Positions 27,625-35,527 of a stretch of DNA of 64,000 nt are shown piece by piece (position 1 is the stretch's first letter; each line of letters opens with the position of its first letter). The stretch is taken from positions 3,348,001-3,412,000 of the forward strand of contig NZ_CP136693.1 of the NCBI RefSeq assembly GCF_032922745.1. The letters run 5' to 3'. The DNA comes from Marinobacter salarius (GTDB lineage: Bacteria; Pseudomonadota; Gammaproteobacteria; Pseudomonadales; Oleiphilaceae). Both the position numbers and the translations under genes were made by a program. The notes under the pieces are model-generated. The model was not told the DNA's origin and ran no database searches. It saw only the letters and a list, made by a program, of their open reading frames with translations.

Positions 27625-28420
27625 TGGATGTCATCACCCTGTATTGTTGGTATTCGACAGAGTTTGGAAAATTGTTTTTCAGCAGAAGTCCGAGGCTCGA
27701 TTCCCGGTTCCTGTCGCCCAAATGCCGGGCGATGCGAATACCTGTGTAGAGGCTTTCCGGAGAATGGCGGAGATTCTGATTCCGTTGCATCAGCGTCATC
27801 AGGCGGCTGTAGTGACGAGAGGCGGCCTGATGCTCCCCAGATTCGACCAGCGTCCGTGACAGCGCAAGCAGCGACTTTGCATCACCACGGGATAATTCAA
27901 CAGCGCGCCGATACGCCGTAGTAGCACCCTCAAGGTTGCCAATCCTTTCTTCCGTCAATCCGAGGTTGAAGAACACGGACGCCCTGTCGTTGTAGGACGT
28001 GTCCCTGGATGCCGCAAGGAACTGTTCGCGGGAATCCTCAAACCGACCCGCGCCGTACAGGAAAGCCCCGTAATAAACGCGCCCACGGGTATAGCCCTGA
28101 TCACTGTCGAGCGATTCCCTGAACGATCTCTCAGCCAGTTCCGGCTCACCCTCGGCGTTATAGATCAGCCCCATGGCCGCCAACGCCCCGGGGTCATCAG
28201 GGGCCAACTCAAGCGCCCTTTCAAGGTGGTGTCGGGCTCTTTCCAGATTATCTTGGCCGATGTAGGCGGTTCCCAACTGGACATAATTCCTGACAGCCTT
28301 GTCGCGGTCTGCCTCACGAGCAAAGCGGCTATCGGTATTGGTCACACACCCTGCGACAAACATCGCCAGCAATACCACGACAAGCGCGGCTCGCATCCTC
28401 TTCACTGGAATAAATGTCAC
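27614..28420 (-). CDS. pilW: Type IV pilus biogenesis TPR lipoprotein PilW/PilF
   Basis: Outer-membrane lipoprotein (pilotin) needed for PilQ secretin assembly and type IV pilus stability. About 268 aa: lipobox VAGC, then about six TPR repeats (LGTAYIGQDNLERARHHLER, LAAMGLIYNAEGEPELAERS, FFNLGLTEERIGNLEGA). The GTG at 28420 is chosen because AGAGGA lies ~10 bases upstream and it gives a short signal peptide. An ATG at 28453 (11 codons longer) and one at 28396 (8 shorter, no spaced RBS) are alternatives. The gene called pilF in Pseudomonas sits in the same place. Confidence 0.9.
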   Translation of the reverse strand: MTFIPVKRMRAALVVVLLAMFVAGCVTNTDSRFAREADRDKAVRNYVQLGTAYIGQDNLERARHHLERALELAPDDPGALAAMGLIYNAEGEPELAERSFRESLDSDQGYTRGRVYYGAFLYGAGRFEDSREQFLAASRDTSYNDRASVFFNLGLTEERIGNLEGATTAYRRAVELSRGDAKSLLALSRTLVESGEHQAASRHYSRLMTLMQRNQNLRHSPESLYTGIRIARHLGDRNRESSLGLLLKNNFPNSVEYQQYRVMTSNGQ

Positions 28421-28466
28421 AGTCGGTAATTCCTCTTGAATTGCAAGGTGCATATCGGCACCGGGT

Positions 28467-29579
28467 TTACGGACTGACCTGCTGCACCTGGATATAACGC
28501 TGACTACGCTTGGTGCGGTCTTCCACCATCCCTACCAGCTGACCACAGGCTGCGTCGATATCGTCACCGCGAGTCGTTCTCACCGTGGCGATAAAGCCGG
28601 CCTCGTTCAGGACTGCCTGGAAACGGCGGGTCGCGTTGTTACTGGGACGGCGAAAATCGCTCTCGGGAAACGGATTGAACGGGATCAGGTTAATCTTGCA
28701 CGGCAGGCCGCGAAGAACAACGGCGAGTTCCCTGGCGTGCTCAGGCTGATCATTAACGCCTTCAATCACCGTGTACTCAATGGTTGCCTTCCGCTTGTCA
28801 GGCAGGCGTGCAAGATAACGACGCGTCGCTGCCAGCAACTCCGCAATAGGGTACTTTTTATTCAACGGCACCAACTGGTTACGCAACTCATCATTGGGCG
28901 CATGGAGCGAAATGGCCAGTGAAACATCGGTAACTTCACCCAATTTGTCCAGTGCCGGAACCACCCCAGAGGTGCTGACGGTGACACGTCGCTTGGAAAT
29001 GCCGTACGCCAGGTCCTCCATCATCAGGTTCATGGCATCGACAACGTTGTCGAAGTTCAGCAACGGTTCACCCATCCCCATCATTACCACATTGGTAATC
29101 GGGCGGTCCGGGCCGGGTTCAAATGGCATGAACGCCTTACGCGCAACCCAGACCTGCCCGATGATTTCGGCAGCAGTAAGATTGCGGTTAAATCCACGCT
29201 TGCCCGTCGAACAAAACGTGCAATCGAGGCTGCAGCCAATCTGCGACGATACGCACAGCGTGCCGCGCTCGCCGTCAGGTATGAGCACGGTTTCAACACT
29301 GTTGCCGTTGTCCATGCGCATGACCCATTTGCGGGTACCGTCTTTGGAGGACTCGTCGTACACCACCTCCGGCCCACGAATTTCCGCAACGGCCTTCAGC
29401 TTTTCCCGCAGCACCCGACTCATATTGGTCATTTGATCGAAGTCATCGGCCCCGCGCTGGTGAATCCATTGCAGCACCTGTGTTGCGCGGAAACGCTTCT
29501 CCCCCAGGGACTCAAAAAAGGCCTCCATTTTGGCCTTGGGCATTCCCAGAAGGTTGGTTTTCTCAGCAACAGCTGTCAT
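28467..29579 (-). CDS. rlmN: Dual-specificity RNA methyltransferase RlmN
   Basis: Radical SAM enzyme that methylates C2 of A2503 in 23S rRNA and A37 in some tRNAs. 370 aa. The SAM cluster motif is CSLDCTFC (CxxxCxxC) followed by STGKRGFNRNL. The catalytic Cys pair is completed by the C-terminal DAACGQL Cys. MGMGEPLLNFDNV, the SAM-binding motif, is intact. It lies downstream of ndk across a strong hairpin, in the conserved ndk-rlmN-pilW order. Confidence 0.98.
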   Translation of the reverse strand: MTAVAEKTNLLGMPKAKMEAFFESLGEKRFRATQVLQWIHQRGADDFDQMTNMSRVLREKLKAVAEIRGPEVVYDESSKDGTRKWVMRMDNGNSVETVLIPDGERGTLCVSSQIGCSLDCTFCSTGKRGFNRNLTAAEIIGQVWVARKAFMPFEPGPDRPITNVVMMGMGEPLLNFDNVVDAMNLMMEDLAYGISKRRVTVSTSGVVPALDKLGEVTDVSLAISLHAPNDELRNQLVPLNKKYPIAELLAATRRYLARLPDKRKATIEYTVIEGVNDQPEHARELAVVLRGLPCKINLIPFNPFPESDFRRPSNNATRRFQAVLNEAGFIATVRTTRGDDIDAACGQLVGMVEDRTKRSQRYIQVQQVSP

Positions 29580-29606
29580 TTCATAACCTCAATCAAATAA
29601 CCAATA

Positions 29607-29630
29607 CGGGCCGGACGTATGTCCGGCCCG
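29607..29630 (-). terminator. Hairpin between ndk and rlmN
   Basis: A perfect 10-bp GC-rich stem (CGGGCCGGAC at 29607-29616 with GTCCGGCCCG at 29621-29630) and a 4-base loop, followed on the minus strand by TATTGGTTATTTG. It may terminate or attenuate transcription from ndk. Confidence 0.6.
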
Positions 29631-29641
29631 ATACAGCCTGA

Positions 29642-30070
29642 TCAGCCGCGCGGGCAGATCTCACTGTCATTAAAGAAATACGCAATTTCGCGCTCAGCTG
29701 ACGCGGCGGAATCTGAACCATGAACAGCGTTTGCATCAATTGAAGATGCAAAGTCGGCACGAATGGTGCCTGCTTCCGCTTCCTTGGGGTTGGTTGCTCC
29801 CATCAGGTCACGATTCTTCAGGATAGCACCATTGCCTTCCAGAACCTGAACAACCACAGGGCCGGAGGTCATGAACGCAACCAGATCATTAAAAAACGGG
29901 CGCTCCTTGTGCTCGGCGTAGAACCCTTCTGCCTGCTCCTGGGTCAGGTGCATCATTTTCGCAGCGACGATGGTCAGGTCCGCTTTTTCGAAGCGTGTGT
30001 AGATTTCGCCGATCACATTTTTTGCGACTGCATCGGGCTTGATAATCGAGAGCGTGCGCTCATTTGACAT
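29642..30070 (-). CDS. ndk: Nucleoside diphosphate kinase
   Basis: Transfers the gamma phosphate of ATP to nucleoside diphosphates through a phospho-histidine. 142 aa, standard length. The N-terminal RTLSIIKPDAVAKN and the active-site His in NAVHGSDS are intact. It lies 67 bases downstream of iscS, where iscU would normally begin. In related genomes ndk lies after the whole isc-hsc-fdx run, so the run has collapsed onto ndk here. Confidence 0.98.
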   Translation of the reverse strand: MSNERTLSIIKPDAVAKNVIGEIYTRFEKADLTIVAAKMMHLTQEQAEGFYAEHKERPFFNDLVAFMTSGPVVVQVLEGNGAILKNRDLMGATNPKEAEAGTIRADFASSIDANAVHGSDSAASAEREIAYFFNDSEICPRG

Positions 30071-30137
30071 GATCTATCTCCATTCAGGTTCAGAAAAATT
30101 TCAGGGTTGGGATTATACGCAGTCCGGAGGCAACTGC

Positions 30138-31286
30138 CTACCGCACTGAACGGAGACGGGTAACAACGTCAACGATTTGCGCCGCTGCGAAGTCTGCCTC
30201 CTCTTCCGTCGAAAAGCGTCCAAAGGAAAACCGGAGAGCTCGATGCGCCTGCTCATCATCCAGCCCAATGCCCTTGAGTACAAACGAAGGCTCAATAGTG
30301 GCCGAAGAACAGGCCGAACCAGACGAAACCGCCAATTCACGCAATCCCAGCATCAGGGATTCCGCATCGACCCCGGCAAACGAGAGGTTGATGATACCCG
30401 GCACCCGATGTTCGGCACTGCCGTTAAGCGTCACGCCCTCAAGACCTTCAAGGCCCGACATGAACCGCTTCCGCAGGGATTCCAGCCGCGCCTTCTCCTG
30501 CTCGAGTTTTTCGCCGGCCAGATCAAAGGCTTTGCCCATGCCGACGATTTGGTGCGTAGGCAGTGTGCCGGAACGCATGCCCCGCTCATGACCACCGCCA
30601 TGAATCTGCGATTCAATTCGCACGTCCGGAGAACGCCGCACATAGAGGGCGCCAATACCCTTGGGCCCGTATACCTTGTGCCCCGACAAGGACAACAGAT
30701 CCACTGGCATAGCTCCCACATCCACCTCGGTCTTGCCAGCCGCCTGCGCCGCGTCCACATGAAACAGCACACCGCGTTCGCGAAGCATGGTACCGATGGC
30801 GGCGATATCCGTTTGGCTACCCAGTTCATTGTTGACCATCATCAGGCTGACCAAAGCGGTATTGTCCCGGAGCGCATCTTCAACCTGTTGACAGGACACC
30901 CGCCCGTCCGCGCCCGGTTTGAGCCAGGTCACCTCAACACCCTGCCCTTCAAGCCACTTGCAGGTATCAAGCACCGCCTTGTGTTCAATCATCGATGTCA
31001 CAATGTGCGGATTGTTCTTGCCTGTAACAGCACCCTTGATGGCGAGGTTGTCGGACTCGGTAGCGCCGGACGTCCACACAATCTCACGTGGGTCTGCATG
31101 TATCAGGCTTGCCACCTGCCGGCGGGCACCTTCAACGGCAGCTTCGGCCTGCCAGCCAAAGCCATGGGAGCGTGAGGCAGGGTTGCCAAACACACCATCA
31201 GGTGTCAGGTATTTGACCATTTCTTCGGCAACGACAGGGTCTACGGGCGTGGTGGCCGCATAATCCAGATAGACGGGCTTTTTCAT
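30138..31286 (-). CDS. iscS: Cysteine desulfurase, IscS type, with short C-terminus
   Basis: PLP enzyme that takes sulfur from cysteine as a persulfide for Fe-S clusters, thio-tRNA and other users. 382 aa (E. coli IscS 404). The PLP Lys lies in LSLSGHKVYGPKG and the persulfide Cys is ~326 in SSGSACSSATIEPSF; the long active loop marks class I. The protein ends at VVTRLRSVR and lacks the ~20-residue tail that follows this point in E. coli IscS and contacts IscU. It sits 20 bases after iscR, but iscU, iscA, hscB, hscA and fdx do not follow. Identity as a cysteine desulfurase is firm; the partner scaffold is unknown. Confidence 0.93.
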   Translation of the reverse strand: MKKPVYLDYAATTPVDPVVAEEMVKYLTPDGVFGNPASRSHGFGWQAEAAVEGARRQVASLIHADPREIVWTSGATESDNLAIKGAVTGKNNPHIVTSMIEHKAVLDTCKWLEGQGVEVTWLKPGADGRVSCQQVEDALRDNTALVSLMMVNNELGSQTDIAAIGTMLRERGVLFHVDAAQAAGKTEVDVGAMPVDLLSLSGHKVYGPKGIGALYVRRSPDVRIESQIHGGGHERGMRSGTLPTHQIVGMGKAFDLAGEKLEQEKARLESLRKRFMSGLEGLEGVTLNGSAEHRVPGIINLSFAGVDAESLMLGLRELAVSSGSACSSATIEPSFVLKGIGLDDEQAHRALRFSFGRFSTEEEADFAAAQIVDVVTRLRSVR

Positions 31287-31306
31287 AGAAGTTTCAGGAT
31301 AGTCGT

Positions 31307-31804
31307 TCAGGCCGGCGCCTGATCCGTAAGGCGCTCGGTGTTAATCGTCTGTGAGTCGCCGTCTGAATGGCGCCTGTTCTGCCGATCGGCAACCACCTGA
31401 ATCTCCCGTTTGCGCATCAGGTCCCCAAGACTGATATCACTGAGGAACTGATGAATCTGATCACTGAGATCAGACCACAGGTGGTGGGTCAGGCATTTCT
31501 CGCCATTCTGGCAATCACCCTTGTTGCCGCAACGGGTGGTATCCAGGGATTCGCTGACCGCGTCGACAACTTCCGCAATAAAGACGGAGTCTGCCTCACG
31601 GCTCAGGCGATAACCACCGCCAGGGCCCCGGATACTCGTCACCAGTTTGTGACGGCGAAGGCGGGAAAATAACTGCTCGAGATACGAGAGGGAAATCTCC
31701 TGCCGGGCAGATATGTCAGCCAGACTCACCGGCCCCTGATCCCCATGAAGGGCGAGATCCAGCATTGCCGTCACCGCATAGCGGCCTTTGGTGGTCAGTC
31801 TCAT
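31307..31804 (-). CDS. iscR: Fe-S cluster regulator IscR (Rrf2 family)
   Basis: A 165 aa transcription factor that senses Fe-S status with a 2Fe-2S cluster. The N-terminal winged helix starts MRLTTKGRYAVTAMLDLALH. The cluster ligands Cys92, Cys98, Cys104 and His107 (RCGNKGDCQNGEKCLTH) fall at the same numbers as in E. coli IscR. The start at 31804 was chosen over 31843 for family agreement. It heads iscR-iscS and has an IscR-type site over its own promoter, which implies autoregulation. Confidence 0.96.
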   Translation of the reverse strand: MRLTTKGRYAVTAMLDLALHGDQGPVSLADISARQEISLSYLEQLFSRLRRHKLVTSIRGPGGGYRLSREADSVFIAEVVDAVSESLDTTRCGNKGDCQNGEKCLTHHLWSDLSDQIHQFLSDISLGDLMRKREIQVVADRQNRRHSDGDSQTINTERLTDQAPA

Positions 31805-31848
31805 AACGTCAGCCCCGGTCAGGGATTGATTCGGCTTTAACAACGCCG

Positions 31849-31881
31849 AGTATGAATTGACCTACCAAAACAGTCAAGTAT
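31849..31881 (-). promoter_or_regulatory. iscR promoter with probable IscR type 1 half-site
   Basis: On the minus strand TTGACT (31877-31872), 17 bases, then CATACT (31854-31849). The bases from 31881 to 31867 (ATACTTGACTGTTTT) match the left 15 positions of the E. coli type 1 IscR consensus. A second GGTCAA (31862-31857) gives an imperfect right half. Overlap with the -35 region would allow repression by holo-IscR. Confidence 0.55.
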
Positions 31882-32655
31882 TCACCGTTGCGACGGCTCG
31901 TCGTCCCGCACGCAGTCAAAATCCTCCTCCTGCAGCGGCGGCAACTCGCCGTTCTGGTATTCACTGTTCACCTTGCGAAGCGCTTTGCACATATTCTCAA
32001 TGCGGTCATCCACAGCATGCATATGATCCAGCAGGCTGCGCATGGCCCGGGCTACCGGGTCCGGCATTTCCTCGGTCACACCATAGGCATCGAAGCCCAT
32101 GCGTTCTTCCATTTCCTTGCGCCGGGCGTCATCTTCCCCTTTGCGCTTCACCACAACCCGACCAGGAATACCGACAACCGTCGCGCCAGGCGGAACCTCT
32201 TTGGTCACCACGGAGTTGGAGCCAATCTTGGCGCCCTCGCCCACCGTAAACGGCCCGAGGATCTTGGCACCGGCACCCACCACAACACCGTCACCCAGCG
32301 TCGGATGGCGCTTACCCTTGTTCCAACTGGTCCCTCCCAGGGTAACGCCCTGATAAAGCGTGACGTCGTCACCGATCACCGTGGTCTCACCAATGACAAC
32401 ACCCATGCCGTGATCGATAAAGAAACGCCGCCCGATCGTGGCACCTGGATGAATTTCGATGCCAGTCAGCCAACGGGCGATCGAAGAAAACGTTCGTGCA
32501 ATCCACTTCAGGCCAAGACCCCAAAGCCAATGGGAGAACCGGTGGCACAGGAGCGCGTGCAAACCCGGGTAATTGGTCAGCACTTCGAAAGTATTGCGAG
32601 CGGCGGGATCACGATGAAACACGCTGTTCACATCTTCCCTTAGACGTTCAAACAT
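31882..32655 (-). CDS. cysE: Serine O-acetyltransferase
   Basis: Acetylates serine from acetyl-CoA, the committing step of cysteine synthesis. 257 aa from the ATG at 32655 (AGGA 9 bases upstream). The N-terminal helical region MFERLREDVNSVFHRDPAA is followed by the hexapeptide-repeat left-handed beta helix (~70-180: IHPGATIGRRFFIDHG, GDDVTLYQGVTLGGTSWNKG), with the catalytic Asp/His region in FIDHGMGVVIG. It lies between trmJ and iscR; cysteine is the substrate of IscS, so the neighbours make functional sense. Confidence 0.95.
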   Translation of the reverse strand: MFERLREDVNSVFHRDPAARNTFEVLTNYPGLHALLCHRFSHWLWGLGLKWIARTFSSIARWLTGIEIHPGATIGRRFFIDHGMGVVIGETTVIGDDVTLYQGVTLGGTSWNKGKRHPTLGDGVVVGAGAKILGPFTVGEGAKIGSNSVVTKEVPPGATVVGIPGRVVVKRKGEDDARRKEMEERMGFDAYGVTEEMPDPVARAMRSLLDHMHAVDDRIENMCKALRKVNSEYQNGELPPLQEEDFDCVRDDEPSQR

Positions 32656-32659
32656 AACC

Positions 32660-33514
32660 CTATTCCTGTTCACCGGCCGTTGAACCAGCCTTTGACGTAT
32701 TTTTTGCGGTATCCGCAGCACCAGCCGATTTCTGTACGGCAGTCAGTATTCCCCGAAGAATATTGATCTCCATCTGATCCAGCCCGGCACGCTGGAACAG
32801 CCGCCGCAGCCGCGTCATCAACTGACGGGGATTGTCCCGGCGGTGAAAGTCGACATCCACAAGCACCTGTTCAAGATGACTGAAAAAACCCTCAACATCG
32901 CGGACGGGCGCGGGCGGCACATCCCAACCTTCATCCCCAGGCGCCATCATAGGCCTGAGATATGGGCTGCCGTCGCCACCTTCAAGTCCTTTCAGATAAT
33001 GCATACGCAATTCATAGCACATTACCTGAACCGCCATGGCCAGATTCAGGGAGCTGTAATCCGGATTTGAGGGAATATGAATGTGGAAATGACAGCGCTG
33101 CAACTCCTCATTGCTCAGCCCATGGTTCTCACGTCCGAAGACCAATGCCACCTGCCCCGCTTCCGACTGCTGGGAAGCCTTGGCCGCCGCGCCTGGTGGA
33201 GCAATGACCGGCCACGGGACCTTTCGCCCCCGGGCGCTGGTTCCCATGACGCAAACACAGTCGGCAATGGCGTCATCCAGAGTAGACACAACCGTGGCTT
33301 TGTCGAGTATATCGGAGGCGCCCGCTGCGCGGGCGTAGGAGGCCTCATCGGGAAAAGACACAGGATTCACCAGCCACAAATTTCCGAGCCCCATGTTTTT
33401 CATGGCCCTGGCGACCGCACCGATGTTTCCAGAGTGGGACGTCTCAACCAGGACAATCCGGATCTGGTCGTTGTAGGTGTCAGGGCCCTCCAGGGGCTTT
33501 GCGGGCTTGTGCAT
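32660..33514 (-). CDS. trmJ: tRNA (cytidine/uridine-2'-O-)-methyltransferase TrmJ
   Basis: SPOUT-class enzyme that 2'-O-methylates position 32 of several tRNAs with SAM. 284 aa from 33514; the longer in-frame start adds no family sequence. The N-terminal domain carries IVLVETSHSGNIGAVARAMKN (conserved Asn and Arg) and the knotted SAM site GQVALVFGRENHGLSNEEL with IPSNPDYSSLNLAMAVQV. The C-terminal dimer/tRNA-binding helices follow. It diverges from the suhB-like gene and precedes cysE by 4 bases; the suhB-trmJ-cysE-iscR order is also that of Pseudomonas. Confidence 0.95.
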   Translation of the reverse strand: MHKPAKPLEGPDTYNDQIRIVLVETSHSGNIGAVARAMKNMGLGNLWLVNPVSFPDEASYARAAGASDILDKATVVSTLDDAIADCVCVMGTSARGRKVPWPVIAPPGAAAKASQQSEAGQVALVFGRENHGLSNEELQRCHFHIHIPSNPDYSSLNLAMAVQVMCYELRMHYLKGLEGGDGSPYLRPMMAPGDEGWDVPPAPVRDVEGFFSHLEQVLVDVDFHRRDNPRQLMTRLRRLFQRAGLDQMEINILRGILTAVQKSAGAADTAKNTSKAGSTAGEQE

Positions 33515-33685
33515 GGCGGTAGAATCTCTGTAAAAACGGGAAAGCGCGCATGATAGCAGATCCGCCCCCTTCCCCGCCTCTCCGGATATGCCCTGATACA
33601 GCGCCATCCGTGACATTGCGGAGCGGAAAAACATACAAGGTGGGTCAGTTTTTGATATGCTATGCGGCCTTCACACACCCGGATA

Positions 33686-34495
33686 ATGAACACTCAGATG
33701 CAACCAGCAATCAAAATGGCCCTGCGCGTCGCGCGTCAGGGGTCCGACTATCTGAAAGCACACTTCGAACGCCAGGAACCCAACGGCGACAGCGAAGACC
33801 GCCGCAAGCAACTGGAGCGGGTCGAACAGTCCATTTACGACAACTTTTCCGAACAGCTTGATAAAGCCTACAAGGACCACGCCATCGCTCCGTTGAATGA
33901 AGCGGACGCCGACGGCAACGACAAGAGCTGGCACATTTTCCCTGTGCTCGGGCGTGAGAATTTTCTGCGCGGCATTCCTGACTTCGCCGTTGCGTTGCTG
34001 CAAAAGAAGAACAACCGCACCGAGAACCTGCTGCTGATCAATCCGGTCACCGGTGAGGAATACTCTGCCAGCCGCGGCCACGGTGCCGCACTCAACAGTC
34101 GGCGGGTGCGTACCAGCGACGTCAAGCATGCAGACCGAGCAGCCGTGGTCAGCAACCTTCTCGACCAGACCCGCTCTTCTGACGACCCCCTGATGTGGGG
34201 CGAGATGGCATCCCTACTGGCACGTGACAGCAGCATGTTCCGAACCGCTGGTTGCGTGGCCCTTGATATCGCCCGGGTGGCTTCCGGTCACCTCGACGCC
34301 GCTGTCATTTTCCGTCCGGAGCCGGCTGACCTGGCCATCGGCGTCACGCTGGCACTGGAGTCCGGCGCTCTGACCGGCGACTTCTCCGGCAACCCTTCAA
34401 CAGAGAAGGCAAAGCAGTTGATCGTGGCGAACCCCAAGCTGTTCCGGGAAGTGCTGAAAACACTTCACCCGTTCCGGGGCCGGCTTCCTCGCTAG
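33686..34495 (+). CDS. SuhB-like protein lacking the inositol monophosphatase active site
   Basis: 269 aa protein colinear with SuhB, the inositol-1-phosphatase-fold protein that in E. coli is a Nus factor in rRNA antitermination. N-terminal MQPAIKMALRVARQGSDYL, central LRGIPDFAVALL, YSASRGHGAALNSRRVR and C-terminal ALDIARVASGHLDAAVIF all align by eye. The catalytic motifs are gone: the EE-S-G metal loop reads APLNEAD, the DPLDGTTNF motif reads FPVLGRENF, and PWDxAAG reads PADLAIG (only that Asp kept). Magnesium-dependent phosphatase activity is therefore unlikely. The start may also be ATG 33698, which matches the family N-terminus better. It has its own terminator and diverges from trmJ. 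Confidence 0.82.
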   Translation: MNTQMQPAIKMALRVARQGSDYLKAHFERQEPNGDSEDRRKQLERVEQSIYDNFSEQLDKAYKDHAIAPLNEADADGNDKSWHIFPVLGRENFLRGIPDFAVALLQKKNNRTENLLLINPVTGEEYSASRGHGAALNSRRVRTSDVKHADRAAVVSNLLDQTRSSDDPLMWGEMASLLARDSSMFRTAGCVALDIARVASGHLDAAVIFRPEPADLAIGVTLALESGALTGDFSGNPSTEKAKQLIVANPKLFREVLKTLHPFRGRLPR

Positions 34496-34516
34496 GGGTT
34501 ACAGTCAACGACCGGG

Positions 34517-34560
34517 CACAAAAAAGCCGCAACACCAAACGGGATTGCGGCTTTTTTGTG
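34517..34560. terminator. Strong bidirectional terminator between suhB-like gene and secF
   Basis: A 16-bp inverted repeat, CACAAAAAAGCCGCAA (34517-34532) and TTGCGGCTTTTTTGTG (34545-34560), with a 12-base loop. GC core flanked by A and T runs on each strand, between convergent genes. Confidence 0.93.
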
Positions 34561-34570
34561 GTTGACCGGT

Positions 34571-35527
34571 TTACATCCGGTTCAACCACTCGGGCGGCTG
34601 CTCTTCTTCCTCTTCCTGCCCTGCAAGACCTTCCTTCGGTGGAACGACCAGGTCTTCTCTGGCAACACCGAGGGCGACCAGCAGGTTAGCGGATACGTAG
34701 ATAAACGAGTAAGTACCCACCACCACGCCAATAATCAGGGCAAGCGCGAAGTTATTGATAGCTTCACCGCCCAGGAAATACAGGGCGAACAGCACCACCA
34801 ACGTCGTACCAGACGTGTTAATGGTCCGGCTGATGGTCTGGTGAATGGACTCGTTGATGATGTGCTCGGAGCCCCCTTCACGCATCTTGCGGAAGTTCTC
34901 GCGAATCCGGTCCGCCACCACGATGGTATCGTTGAGGGAATAACCGATAACCGCAAGCAGCGCCGCCAGAACGCTGAGGTCGAACGTCCACTGGAACAGC
35001 GCGAACACACCCAGAACGATGATGACGTCGTGGGCCAGTGGCACAACAGAGGCAATGCCGAACTTGAATTGGAATCGCATGCCAACGTAGATCAGCACCA
35101 CCGCCAGCGCGATGAGCATCCCCAGGCCACTGTCTTCTTTGAGCTCGTCGCCAACCTGCGAGCCGACAAACTCGGAGCTCACCAGTTCAAGCTGATTACC
35201 TCCAGCCGACAGCGCGGCCGTGACTTCAGCGGCCAACTTGTCGTTCTCGGACTCTGCCATTCGCACCAACACCGTGGTATCCGAACCGAAGTTCTGGACC
35301 ACAAACTGCTCATATCCCGCGCCTTCCAACGTCTGGCGGACATTGTCCAAAGCGGGAGCCTGTTGGTATTCCAACTCCACGGAGGTACCACCGGTAAAAT
35401 CCAGCCCGAGGTTCAGGCCGCGCACTGCCAGCAACGCAATGGAAACGACAACCAGCGCAATGGACACAACGGAAGCAATCTTCCGAAAGCCCATAAAATC
35501 GATAGGTTTCTTCTCAACTTCAGACAT
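34571..35527 (-). CDS. secF: Protein translocase subunit SecF
   Basis: RND-like accessory subunit of the Sec translocon that, with SecD, uses proton flow to complete protein export. About 318 aa: six TM helices, with the periplasmic P1 domain between TM1 and TM2. The signature block is LGLDFTGGTSVELEY; the TM region IGYSLNDTIVVADRIREN holds conserved polar residues. The ATG at 35527 lies inside the end of secD (8-base overlap), so translation is coupled. The C-terminus is acidic (EEEEEQ). It is the last gene of queA-tgt-yajC-secD-secF. Confidence 0.97.
   Translation of the reverse strand: MSEVEKKPIDFMGFRKIASVVSIALVVVSIALLAVRGLNLGLDFTGGTSVELEYQQAPALDNVRQTLEGAGYEQFVVQNFGSDTTVLVRMAESENDKLAAEVTAALSAGGNQLELVSSEFVGSQVGDELKEDSGLGMLIALAVVLIYVGMRFQFKFGIASVVPLAHDVIIVLGVFALFQWTFDLSVLAALLAVIGYSLNDTIVVADRIRENFRKMREGGSEHIINESIHQTISRTINTSGTTLVVLFALYFLGGEAINNFALALIIGVVVGTYSFIYVSANLLVALGVAREDLVVPPKEGLAGQEEEEEQPPEWLNRM

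Noticed and set aside
30071..30137. Remnant of iscU between iscS and ndk
   Set aside because: The 67 bases hold only leader sequence for ndk; no IscU-like residues in any frame.
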